Shown here: positions 47,953 through 59,605 of the stretch, piece by piece
Layout of the letters: every line of letters begins with the position of its first letter
How positions within the stretch are numbered: position 1 is the stretch's first letter
Translations under genes and position numbers: made by a program
Origin: Cinnamomum chago
Lineage: Eukaryota > Streptophyta > Magnoliopsida > Laurales > Lauraceae
Assembly: GCA_038049695.1 (NCBI GenBank)
Contig: CP142455.1
Coordinates: 30,665,501-30,729,500 of the forward strand
Direction of reading: 5' to 3'
Length of the DNA stretch: 64,000 nucleotides
The notes under the pieces: model-generated
What the model saw: the letters and a program-made list of their open reading frames with translations, nothing else
Databases searched by the model: none
What the model was told of the DNA's origin: nothing

Positions 47953-50900
47953 TGTGAGGCCCCACCCCTTGTGGACCCTCACTTTTGTTTGATTTGTGTT
48001 AATTATAGTATATTATCTAATTATACTAATTAGTAGGGGTTAGTAAGGGTAGTATAGTATTTTCCTAGGATTTTAGCCTATTTTTTAGGAATTAGTCAAT
48101 CTTTGAATTTGCTAGAACCTATAGGGTCTTTATTAGACTTTTATAGGTTTGTTAGTCAAATTTTAGCCTATCTTTTAGGAATTAGTCAATTTTTGTATTT
48201 GCTAGAACCTATAGGGTGTTTATTAGACCTTTATAGGTTTGTTAGTTAGTTAACCTTTAGAGGTTAGTTAGTTAGTTAGAGGCCCTTGTTAGTAATTAAA
48301 GACATTAGGAGGGGTTTCTACATGAGGATTTGCAAACTACACCTACAAAGACCAAATAGCCCATGTACTTATCCTAAACTTCAATGGAAACCAAAAGGGC
48401 AATTAGGACATTTTCTTTTCATCACAAACTATACATGAGAGAGCTCTCCCTCCCTCATTTCGAACAAGCCTTCATCTCATTTCCCTCTCTTTCTCTCTTC
48501 CTTCCCTTATTTCCCTCCAATTCCCTCATTTCCCTCCAAGATTTCCCTCCGTTTCTCTCTCAAAAACCCTAGATCTAAGGTTCCTAGCTAGAAGAAGGAG
48601 ATCCCTACAAGCTACAACACTTATCTCTCTAGAAGAATACCTTCATCTCCTTGATCTCTTATCTCTCTCTAGAACAAGGTAATTCCCTCTCTCTAACTCA
48701 ATTTCCATAGAATACTCTCTTTCTCTCTCTAGATTTCCATTCCTTATTGCAATTCTCTTGTGGATCTAGGATTAGGAGCTATAGATCTCTCTAGATCTGT
48801 AATTTTGGGTTGATCGAGAGCTTGGAGACCTTAGAAGCTTGTTTTCTCTATTGGAGCTTAGTTTTCTCTATTTCTTGCCATTTTCATTGCATTTGGAGAA
48901 GAGGCAAGTACAATATACCTATTTAGCATGGAATGCATGTTTTCCTTCATTTGATTATGCAATTTCAATTCTATGTGTGTTTGATTGCTTAGATCTACCT
49001 TTTGAGCCTGTTTTCATTGATTTTTTGCCATTGATGGATAAGATCTCTCATTTGGAAGATCAATGGCCTAATTAATGATAGACTTGTGATGGATGGAGTG
49101 TTTTTTTATGTTTGCTTATGATTCCATGATGAATGGACAACATTAGATGTGATTTTGATGGAAATTGGAATGAAATGAGGAAAGCGCAGAAATCTGGAAA
49201 TTTGAAATTCTTGTGTACCGGTCGACATCCTGGGTATGATGTCGACGGGATACAAAGGAGATTCAAGAAATAATTAGGAGCTAGATTTTCTCTTAGTCAC
49301 GGGAAATCCAGTGTGCCCGGTCAACATCCAAGCCATGATGTCAACTGGACACTGCAGAGTTTCTGAGACCAGTGTTCTGCCTGCCAGGTGGTTGTCCAAA
49401 AATTCATGTGTACCCGATCGACATCTTGGCCATGATTTCGACCAGACACACTGCACCGGATGTTGACCTAAGAGTCATAATCCTAACCTTCCCAGTGTAC
49501 TCGATCGACCACCCTTAGGGGATGTTGACCGGATACACTACAGTTTAAGGTCGACCGACCACCCTTCGATTCGACTCTAAGGTCGAAGATGCCCGTAACT
49601 TCAGGAGCATCAAATATACCTTCCTTGGCATCTGAAACTTCATTTAGGAATTGAATTGACTGATATGGACCTGGACTTGGACCTAAAAAGGGGGCCATGA
49701 CCTAGGGATTGGACATTTGCTACTTCTACCTTTGATTGGTATGGTTATGGGGACTTGTTAGACTTTATTTCATTAATGTTCACTCTTGTATCTATCTATT
49801 GTTAATACATGTTAATTAAATAGAAATTGGAAGACCTGAACCTAGAATTTCCTAGTGGTGACCCGGTTTATGGATCGGAGATCATCAACCCGTGTCTATG
49901 GTTAGGCGTGCCATCATATATCCTAAGGATGGATGGATGTGATAACTTAGATGAAGAGGACTGTTATTATGGATTTGTAACCCATTTATGAATGGAAAAT
50001 GGACTGATTACTACTGAACTTAATATTGATGATGTACTTAGATTGTATTGGACTAAGACCATGACATGGTGGGTCATGGCAATGGATTTGGTAGTGGACT
50101 TGTACTCGGATTGTATTTATGGATTGGACATGTACCTTGGACCTTGTATGGATATGATAGGACCTTGCTCACGGAAGGCAAGCCTAGACAGACACACACC
50201 TTTGCTTGTTTCCTTGTGTCGGCACTAAACATTCACTCGGTTGTTATAAACTTACTCATTGGACCAATCATCCTTGGTGAGAGCTATTTGTTGAAGATGG
50301 AGCTATCATGATGAGCTATGGTTAGACGACCAGTGGGATTTCGGTTTCGGTCTATAGAGTATTAGAGTGGTTGATATTGTTATTATTATTGGTGGGGCTT
50401 GTCATCCCTTGCATTATACTTTATTTTTCTCGCTGCGACTGGTTTACAGTATGAGACGGCCGTAGCATAATATCCCGCGATGGCCAACTCGTGTGAATGT
50501 GCCACATTGTTATATGGTGAGTTAGATCCTTTACTTTCATATTGATCCTTGTTTATTGTATCATGTGTGATTGCCTGGCATTGTACCTTTGTACTCTTAT
50601 GATCTTATTATCGTCTCTATTCTCTTTGATGCATACATCCTATGGTACTTATATATTGTGCATTGCCAGATCTTTGGATCTGACCCATCATTTGGTGCTT
50701 ACGAATTATCCCCAACCCTGAGGGCAACGCGCTCAATGAGGCGCCTATAGCCAGAGATTACGGATGGGGACCGGCCGATCAAGAGGTCAAGCCGGAGATT
50801 GGAGAGCCAGCACAAGGGGACTGATTGATTTCTATTTTTGGGTTTTGAGTGTCAATTGTGTGAGCAGGATGGGATCTATTTATATGATTTGTACACATTA

Positions 50901-51167
50901 TATTCTTACTTTGAGATTAGTTAGACTGATGCCTTGCTACACTTGCTCATGATGGATTTGATACCTTTACAGCTTCCGCACTTTATTGTTATTGCTTCCA
51001 TTATTTTCTCTATGCTTCCGCAGTTAACTATTGATTATATAATTTGGTAAAAAGTTCTAAATTGGACCTCACTGTGGACCTACGACCTTAAAAGTTCTCG
51101 AGTTTTCCGAAAAGTAATGCGCCAATTACGGGTACCTTAGCGGTAAACTCGGTATTCTGAATTGGGA
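47953..51167 (+). repeat. Long 5' LTR of a Tekay/Del-like gypsy element
   Basis: It runs from TGTGAGGCCCC to GGGACA, 13 bases before a tRNA-Met primer site, giving about 3.2 kb, a length known for Tekay/Del LTRs. It contains a 90-bp tandem duplication (48071-48160, 48161-48250) and a cluster of quasi-palindromes at 49216-49595. Boundaries come from TG...CA and the primer site only. Confidence 0.6.
49216..49595. repeat. Cluster of GGTCGACATC...GATGTCGACC quasi-palindromes
   Basis: Related blocks lie at about 49216-49249, 49316-49348, 49411-49447, 49499-49533 and 49548-49595. Each has GGTCGAC or GATCGAC, an inner CATC...GATG, and a mirrored GTCGACC or GTTGACC, often framed by GTGTAC and ACAC. 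The best copy (49220-49247) pairs 9 bases on each side. Confidence 0.8.
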
Positions 51168-51180
51168 CATTATATTTTTA

Positions 51181-51192
51181 TGGTATCAGAGC
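51181..51192 (+). promoter_or_regulatory. Primer binding site, initiator tRNA-Met type
   Basis: TGGTATCAGAGC follows the long LTR and precedes the gag start by 150 bases. Confidence 0.85.
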
Positions 51193-51342
51193 AGGCAAAT
51201 CTCTAGAAAATAAAACACACTAGAAACTTTAGGACGTGGTGATGATTTTGTGTTGGGATATGTGTAAGGACATTGGATCTGGTAGACTTAGTGCAATCCT
51301 AAATGTTGGACTCAAACTGACTCAAGTTATTTCTCTTGACAG

Positions 51343-51740
51343 ATGTCAGGGGAGAAGGCACCACCGAGCGTACCACCGGTCGGCGGGCAACCCGACTTAG
51401 AGCAGCGAATCCAGTGCTTTCTCCAGGCTTTCCTTGTATCTCATGAGACCCAGGCTTCAGCTCATCAGCAACAATCTGAGAGCTTTGCGTAGTTTCTGAC
51501 CCAGGTCATGGAGGTTATAGAGAGAGTTGCTCAGCCAACTCAGGCAGTTGAGCCCATTCGGGAGAGGGGCCCGAACAAGATTTTCGAGAAGTTCCTCAAG
51601 AGAGGACCGTCAGAGTTCTTCGGCATGGAGGATCCCTTAGTTGCAGATGACTGGATCTTGCGGATGAATAAGATCTTCAGGGCCTTCGTGTGCTCAGGCT
51701 AGCAGAGGGTGCAGCTGGCAACCTATATTCTCATCAACAG
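51343..51740 (+). pseudogene. gag fragment of Tekay/Del-like gypsy element
   Basis: The ATG at 51343 (MSGEKAPPSVPPVGG) opens a chromovirus-type gag with FLKRGPSEFFGMEDPLVADD and WILRMNKIFRAF, the usual gag landmark. Stops occur at 51490-51492 (CAG to TAG by expectation) and 51700-51702. Gag similarity ends at about 51740 (RVQLATYILIN), after which unrelated AT-rich DNA begins, so the rest of the element was lost. Confidence 0.75.
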
Positions 51741-54700
51741 TTGGCATCTAATATTAAAAAGAAAAAAGGAAATAGATTTAGATTCTCACATAACAAGATG
51801 GAAACAGAAAACAAACTTCCATTGTTGCATAGTGGAAGTCTCATTCACCAGTATAATGATGATGAATTCTTGAATATTTACTTCTAATGTACTTTATGAA
51901 AATAAACAACCCCTAGATTGAGGACATTGAAATGCAAAAGTGATGAATCAATAGTTCTCAAAACAATGATGTGAATGCCAAGTAAGAGAAATCACAACAG
52001 TCCAAAGTGTTCAGAGATTTAAGCAGTGTAGTAGTACAAACACTTCATTTAAAAAGGAAAATTTTCATTTCGATTTTTGCATAATAAGAAAGAACATAAA
52101 ATTAACTTTATGGACCTTAGTGGCTACTAATGAAAGAGATTGCCATTCATAAGTTATGATAAATTCTAAGTTGAATGTTCTCTAAATATAAGAGATTATT
52201 GGGTATACTTCTCAGTGCTATAGCTATCACAGATTGTAGGGTATTGGTTTCAAAGAAAAATTTCACAAATTACAGAGTAGACACATTTGAACCACAATTG
52301 CCATTTTTGGCGCAAACATAACTTTCTCTTTTTTTTTGGTGAACTCAAAGCCAAATGAAGCAGCCATTGTGGGTCTTACAGTAATGGTCACAACATACTA
52401 CAACCTCACATAAGCAAGCATCTAACACAAAGTATGATAAAAAATAAAAAAAACTGTTGCAATAAATAGTAGGATATCATCAGAATTCAGATACTAAAAA
52501 GGGTTGTGATGTAATAAAAAATGAAAATGAAATAAATGGGAACTAGCAGCCTCAGAAACAATAGCCAAAAGGGCAATATGAAAAGCAAGCATAGATAATG
52601 CTATAAGTGTTCATAAAAAAATACATGGGATTTAACTAAAGTGACTGATTTGGCCTTGTGAGGTTCATCTAATTTTGCATCCATAAGTGAACAAAAAGCC
52701 ACTGATGCCAGCAACCAAAATTTGTTATCAAGTGAGAGACGCTTTTGGTTCAAGTTTAGCTTTATTCTATGATGAGCATTTTGAATTTTGATAAGCATTT
52801 GTCATAAGAAAATCTACTAGGTGAAGACCCTGAAAAATCTGCATCTTATTGTAAACCGATGGAACATATATTTTTCCTTTTACAAAATTGGAAACCATTT
52901 GATTTTTATTACTCGTTAATGGACCATGAAAAAAGATTTGTTTAACAAACCATCAGAGGCTTTATGAGCTGGGTTAATTCGCATGATTTGATGTCATCAC
53001 TTTGATGTTTTCCCTCTTTCCCTTAACCCACCATCTCTTAATTGGATAAGGATAAGGTTTTTATTATTATTTATATTCTAGGGCTTACACTTGGGCATAA
53101 AGAGGCTGATGATCTGAATTATAACGGCGAGGATCTCAAGATTGAAGAGAAGTGAATGTTGCAACTGAATTTGCAAGATGATCAATGGCAATATTTTCTC
53201 TCTACAATTTTCAGAAGAAAGAATGGTAATAGAATATTTTCTCTTTTCTTATGTTGCATAAATAGAAGAAAGAATGGTTATAAAATATGTACTACCTATT
53301 TGGTTTAACACAAGAAAATGTTTAAAGAGGAATTTACACTCAGGCCAAAACAGGGGGGGGGAGGGAAATAAGTGGACTACCAACCGTAAGCTCTTGAAGT
53401 AATCTGAATTATAAGGGCAAGGATCTCAAGATTGAAGAGAAGTGAATGTTGCAACTGAATTTGCAAGGTGATCCATTTAAATATTTTTTTCTGAATGACT
53501 TGTTGAAAGTAATTTGGATCTGTATTTCCTTTAATAGTTGTACACTTATACATGTATGAAACATATTACTTTATACCATCAGGCTATTCTACAAGACTAC
53601 AAGAGAATGCTAATGAATGCTGGATGCATGGTTTTGACAGGGCACCATCTGAATCAAACTAGTTATATGCATTGGAAGAGTACCCAACATGAAGGTTTTG
53701 GAATGCACCCCTTTGGACAGGTATCAACTACTAGTAACTGTTGTTTTACCAATAATTACTTTCTTTGAAAATGCTTTCTTATGATAAAAAGCATTTTAGT
53801 TCTGATACCATGTTTTACTTTGTTCAGTATAAATTATTTCCTGAGTCATAAAAATCTTGGAGAATGTATGCTCAAAGGAAATCTAGAAGCTTACGCCTGT
53901 GAGTGCAGAATCTACTTATCTAGAAGCTTACTCTTAAGTGGAGAATGCCTGGACCAAGTAGTGTATCTGGAAAGATCTTGAATCTTCGATCTGCTGCGAC
54001 CATGCAGGTAGTGCACTGTGTTTTTAAGTCCTAACTGGTTCACTCTTTCTTGCCGAAAAGCATATTAAAATTATTAACCTAGTAGTATACTATTTATTAA
54101 GTCCTAACTGGTTCACTCTTTCTTGCTTATGAGACCAACTAGTGTACTATTTATGTCGTAAACAATTCGCTCTTTCTACTCAAAATCATATTATAATTAT
54201 TAGTCAGTCAACTGTAACTAAAAGAGTGCATGTAATCAGTGAATGCTGCATTTCTATTTCATGCCTATTGAGGAATCTGCTTGTCATTCTGTACTGAAGA
54301 AGTATTTGGTGTAGGTCAGTCTTCACTCACTGAATCTGGCGATATGCCCCAAGTTGAGTCTCCTACAGACTGGAGCACCATACAAGTCAGTTTTGGTGTT
54401 GACCATACATGTCCGTTTTGGTGTTGAAGGGTTGTGTTCTTTCTCAAGCATCCATTTTTTGTCCTTGCCTGACGTCAGGTGAATTCTTTTTCCATCTTTC
54501 TAAGAGGTTATGGAATCATGAGCCTCAGCAGAGGTGCAGTTAGCTGAGGTGCAGGATTCTATTTGTGTTGGGCCCTCTGCAGGATCCATACATGTCAGTT
54601 GCACAAGTATGAAAACACCCACCCAACTACCACAACATTCAACATAAAAAATCAAATAAGCACCACAACATAGTGTTAAATAATTTGTCAATTATGTTCC

Positions 54701-55122
54701 ATTTACTCTGAGTCAGAAGTGACTTCAGGTCTTTTACACAAGTAGAACAAAAAAAAAAAAAAGAAATTGAACACAAGTGATGAACAAATAAACAAAATTT
54801 TTATATAATTGATATTTAGGATGAATGATCGATTCTTGTTGAGTGTAAATTAGGCTGAAGATGGCAAGGTTTCAGAATTTCTCTCTCTTGTAGACAGATC
54901 TAACAATCCCTGACTGGAGCTACAAAATGTGATGCAAATTATTAAAAAAAAAAAAAACATCCTACCTTAAACTTGTTTCTTAGACAGCCGCACTTGGTTA
55001 TCTTTCCTCTTATTTCCAATCCACCGATGCCTAGACTGTGTCCAGAGAAGACAGCTTGCATGACAAACAGTTCCTAATTTTAGTGTAAAATTTGTTAGAA
55101 AGGAAATTACAGAAATACAACT
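51741..55122. other. No gene seen; AT-rich spacer
   Basis: Two copies of a 75-bp segment around GGATCTCAAGATTGAAGAGA lie at 53112-53186 and 53402-53476. TAAGTCCTAACTGGTTCACT is repeated at 54024 and 54098 (74-bp unit). No coding family recognised on either strand. Confidence 0.5.
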
Positions 55123-55130
55123 AATAGAAG

Positions 55131-55708
55131 CAGGGCCGTCCCTGAGCAAGGGCGGTAAGTGCCCTTGCCGCGGGCCCAATTTTCAGGGGGGCCCAAAATC
55201 CCTTCTACCTTTTATTTTCTTTTCAATCATTTGGTGGGGGCAAGGCTCATCCAATGGATTCCATCGTCCTGAGCATTAATAAATTCATCATCAAATCATC
55301 TGAGAGTGCTTATTGCATCACTTATTTGAGCATCCATCAGTGGGGCCCACCAATGATATTTTATATTTGATGACTGAAATTCTGGGAGAATCTGGTCTAG
55401 CGTTGGGATGATTTGGGGGTTTTTTTTTTACAAACAGATCATTAAGCCTTCAGCCCTTCACCCGTTCTTCTCATTTCTTAGTGGGGCCCACCAATGATTT
55501 TTTATTCCCCATATATGATGCTTAAATTCTGGTATGAGTTCTCTTTCTTCTCTTTTTTTTTTTTCAAATAGTTATACTTGGGCAACATCAACCCATTGCC
55601 AATTTTTCACATCAATGGGGCCCACCAATGATATTATCATATATGATGGCCGAAGAGGCCTAACTTTTACTCTTGCCCTGGGCCCTGAAAAATTCAAAAC
55701 CGGCCCTG
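55131..55708. mobile_element. hAT-like MITE with 8-bp target duplication
   Basis: The ends are CAGGGCCGTCCCTGAG and, inverted, CAGGGCCGGTTTTGAA. The flanks AATAGAAG (55123-55130) and AATAGAAA (55709-55716) differ at one base. 578 bp. Inside, GTGGGGCCCACCAATGAT is repeated about three times (near 55340, 55482 and 55616). It was inserted into an older tandem repeat of about 60 bp (units with GGAAATTACAGAAATA at about 55102, 55741 and 55792). Confidence 0.85.
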
Positions 55709-55943
55709 AATAGAAACAACAGTATTACATCTTTATAAAGGGAAATTACAGAAATATATCCAACATAAACATAAGTATTGCATTTTTAAAAAGGAAATTA
55801 AAGAAATAAAACCAACAGAAACAATAGCACTAAAATTTAAAAAAGGGAATACACTTGCCATGATTTACAAATTCAGATGGCTTGCTAGTGTTGCTTGCTC
55901 CATGGGATTTACAAATTCAGAGGGATTGTGTTGGGTGGCTGGT

Positions 55944-57053
55944 TGTTAGGCTCCGTCCCGAGTTAATCTCGATTAACTCTAATTAATTGAACTTAAGACT
56001 AATTAAGCCGGTTTAAAGGGATTAATAGTGGTTTATCACCAAATGGAGTTGAATTAGCCTAACCATGAGTAATTTAGGCTTAATGAAGTGTTAGTGAAGT
56101 GTTAAACAAGATTAAGAACTAAATTGAATCGAAATGGAGCTTAAACAAGCAAATGAAAGAATTGCGTATAAATACGGATTTATACATATTGGTCGAATTC
56201 GGAAAGTATTGATACTCGCATGTGTATCTTTACGAGTACGACAGATTGCATAAAAGACTTGGACTCATTCGATGAATATCGGATCAAATGGGACTTCATT
56301 TGACTTGAATTGGAATTAAAGAGAATTAATGGGGGTTAAATGCAAAAGTGAAGCTTATATAAGCTAATGACCTTCATTCATCTCAAACCCTAGGCAACTT
56401 TCATCTCCTTTTTCTTTCTTTCATCCGTTTCTTCTTCTTTTTCCATTTCTTCTTCATTTAAGAGTGAATTGAAGTACCTTGAAGTGAAGAGGAGTTGTCT
56501 ACATCTTCTTCTTCATCATCTTCTTTGATTATTATTGAAATCCAAGCTTCAAAGAGTGGATTTTTATCTTAAATCCCAAGCTAACCAAAGGAGAAACTTC
56601 AAATAAGGCAAGTCTATGCATATGTTTATGCTTATGGAGATGTTTTCATTGTTTTGGATGGAAGGAAATGATGAATCAGCTATTAGGGTGAATTATGGGT
56701 GATTTATGGATTTTGAAACCCTTAATTAGTTTATGAAATTAATGTAATGGATTAGAATAATTATGGTTTGATTAAGTGGATTATTAGGTTTGAATTTCGT
56801 TTATAAGTACATATCATATTGCTAATCAGGTCATCAGAAAGAAGAAAAAAAGGAATGGGTGAAAAACCCATGCACTGCACTGTAGAACAGAACTTCTGCT
56901 CTGTTTCTGCAGTGTCGCCGGTCGACTGGCCAGCAGGGACCGGTCGACCGGGAACACTGGGTTAGGCCCGGAATGGCCTGACCAATTTACTGTTCCTCTA
57001 TTTATTGTTTACAACTCCAGGTCGACCCGGACCACTGGAACTTCTTGGAAAAC
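55944..57053 (+). repeat. 5' LTR of gypsy element A, 3' end deleted
   Basis: It starts TGTTAGGCTCCGTCCC. TATATAA lies at 56356-56362, with a CTTCTT-rich leader after it. CCGGTCGACTGG (56918-56929) and CCGGTCGACCGG (56940-56951) are palindromic, with AGGTCGACCCGG at 57019-57030. LTR identity stops at GGAAAA and RT coding sequence begins at once. Confidence 0.85.
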
Positions 57054-59544
57054 TGCATTCAGGACTCGTTATGGCCACTATGAATTCCTCGTCATGCCTT
57101 TTGGTTTAACAAATGCACCTGCAGTGTTTATGGCTTTAATGAACAGGGTGTTTGCTTCGTATCTTGACCAGTTCGTCGTGATCTTCATAGATGACATATT
57201 GGTCTATTCAAAGACAGAGATGGAGCATTCACATCATTTGAGATGGAGCATTCACATCATTTGAGAACAGCCTTGCAGATACTGAGAGAGAATCAGTTGT
57301 ATGCAAAGCTCGAGAAGTGCGACTTTTGGTTGCAGCAGGTTGCATTTTTGGGTCATATCATCACCAGAGATGGATTAGCTGTTGATTCAGCTAAGATTGA
57401 GGCCATTACCAATTGGCAAAGTCCGAAGAATGTGCCAGAGGTGAGAAGCTTCTTAGGGTTGGCAGGCTATTACCGAAGATTCGTAAAGGACTTTGCGAAG
57501 ATAGCAGCACCACTGTCGAGACTGACTCGGAAGAATGTTCCATTTCAATGGAATGATGCATGTGAGTCCAGTTTCCAGACTTTGAAGCAGAAATTGGTGT
57601 CAGCCCCAATCTTGTCCTTACCCGAAGGGAGCGGAGGATTTGAGATTTACTCAGATGCCTCGGGTACTGGATTGGGATGTGTATTGATGCAGAACCGGAA
57701 AGTGATAGCATATGGTTCGCGTCAGTTGAAGGATCATGAGAAGAACTATGCTACTCATGATCTTGAGCTCGCAGCGGTTATGTTTGCATTGAAACAATGG
57801 AGGCACTATCTGTACGGAGAGACTTCTGAGGTCCACTGTGATCACAGAAGCCTTCAATACTTGTTCACTTAGAAGGATATCAATCTGAGGCAACGCCGTT
57901 GGCTGGAGCTGATCAAGGACTACGACTTTCCATTCAAGTATGTACCTGGAAAGGGGAACGTAGTTGCTGATGCTTTGGGTCGGAAAGTAGCTAACTTGGC
58001 ATCTTTAGAGGATGGATGGAATCTGATAGAAGATTTCAAGGACTCAGATGTGTCCATTGAGTTCATAAATGACAGGAGAGTGGTTGCAGCAATGTCTCTG
58101 TTCGAACCCCTTCTCATTACAGAGATTAAGAAGCGGCAGTTCGAAGATCCTGACTTCAAAGATCAGGGATAACATTGCTCGGATACCAGATTTTGTGTTG
58201 GTAGAAGGCGTCCTCTACTTCAGGGACAGACTATGTATACCAGCACAGGAGGATTTGAAGCAAGCAGTGATGTTTGAAGCTCATCACACCAGATATTCTA
58301 TGCATCCAGGGAGCACCAAGATGTATAGGAATCTCAAGGGCAGATTCTGGTGGAACAACATGAAGTGGGAGATCGCAGGTTATGTGTCTTCCTGCTTAAC
58401 TTGCCAGCGTGTGAAATTCGAGCATCAGAAGCCACCTGGTTTGCTTCATCCATTGGATATTCCCAAGTGGAAGTGGGATCATATCACGATGGACTTTGTA
58501 TCGGGTTTACCGAGGACGAGGAAGCAGCACGATGCCGTCTGGGTGATCGTGGATCGTCTGACGAAGTCCGCACATTTCCTTCCATTTAGGAAAGATATGG
58601 GATTCAGCGAGATGTCCAGATTGTTTGTCAGGGAAGTGACTCGATTGCATGGAACACCGGTCTCGATTGTTTCCGGTCGGGATAGTCGGTTTGTGTCCTC
58701 ATTTTAGTAGTCATTTCAGAGTTCGATGGGTACTAAACTTCGGTTTAGTACTGCTTATCATCCACAGACAGATGGACAGTCGGAGAGGACTATACAGACA
58801 TTGGAGGATTTGCTTCGTGCCAGTGTAGTTGATTTCGGGAGTGATTGGGATGACCATTTGGCGTTGTGCGAGTTTGCATACAACAATAGTTATCACTCCA
58901 GCATTGAGATGGCACCATTTGAAGCACTGTATGGTCGTCGGTGTAGGACCCCAGTGAGTTGGGAAGAGGTTGGAACTCGAAGTTTCCACGGTCCTACCAT
59001 CATCGCTGAAACAGCAGAAAAAGTGCAGAAGATTCAGGATAGGCTGAAAGTTGCTAGATCACGGCAGAAGAGCTATGCTGACAACCGTCGGCGTGATTTA
59101 GAGTTCACCGTTGATGATCTAGTCTTTTTGAAGACTTCTTCGATGAAGGGTATGATCCGATTCGGTCAGAAAGGGAAGCTTTCCCCGAGATTTATTGGTC
59201 CTTTTAAGATCTTGAGCCGAATTGGGAATGTAGCTTATCGTCTTGACCTTCCAGTAGAGCTCTCTGGTATCCACAATGTATTTCATGTTTCGATGCTTCG
59301 CAAGTATGTGGCTGATCCTTCACATGTGATTCGTCACGAAGAGTTCCAAGTGTTACCAGACACCACATATGTTGAGAGGCCAGTGCAGATCATTGATACC
59401 AAAGAGGCAGTTCTACGCACGAGAACGATCAAATGGGTCAAGGTTCTTTGGGATCACCATACACCCAATGAAGCTACATGAGAACTTGAGGAACAAATGG
59501 CTCAGAAGTATCCAGAGCTATTCGTTCAGGTAATTTTTAATTGA
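57054..59544 (+). pseudogene. RT, RNase H, integrase and chromodomain-like tail of gypsy A, broken
   Basis: RT enters at [17 protein letters not shown] and keeps the active-site box [14 protein letters not shown] 23-bp tandem duplication (57217-57262) then shifts the frame. RNase H has YSDASGTGLG and DLELAAV. A stop lies at 57870-57872, a frame change near 58165, the integrase zinc finger at about 58275-58410 (HHTRYSMHPGSTKMY ... CLTC), and the core HITMDFVSGLP. The second catalytic Asp is Gly (VSGRDSRF, codon 58675-58677). Two stops at 58705-58710 follow; the catalytic Glu (DGQSERTIQ) is intact. The tail YVERPVQIIDTKE ... WVKVLWDHH resembles a chromodomain and has a stop at 59479-59481 where Trp is expected. 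Confidence 0.9.
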
Positions 59545-59605
59545 ATTGATTTATATTGGTTTTATTGCATTCGGAGGACCGAATGATTCTAAAAGTTTAG
59601 GAGAA

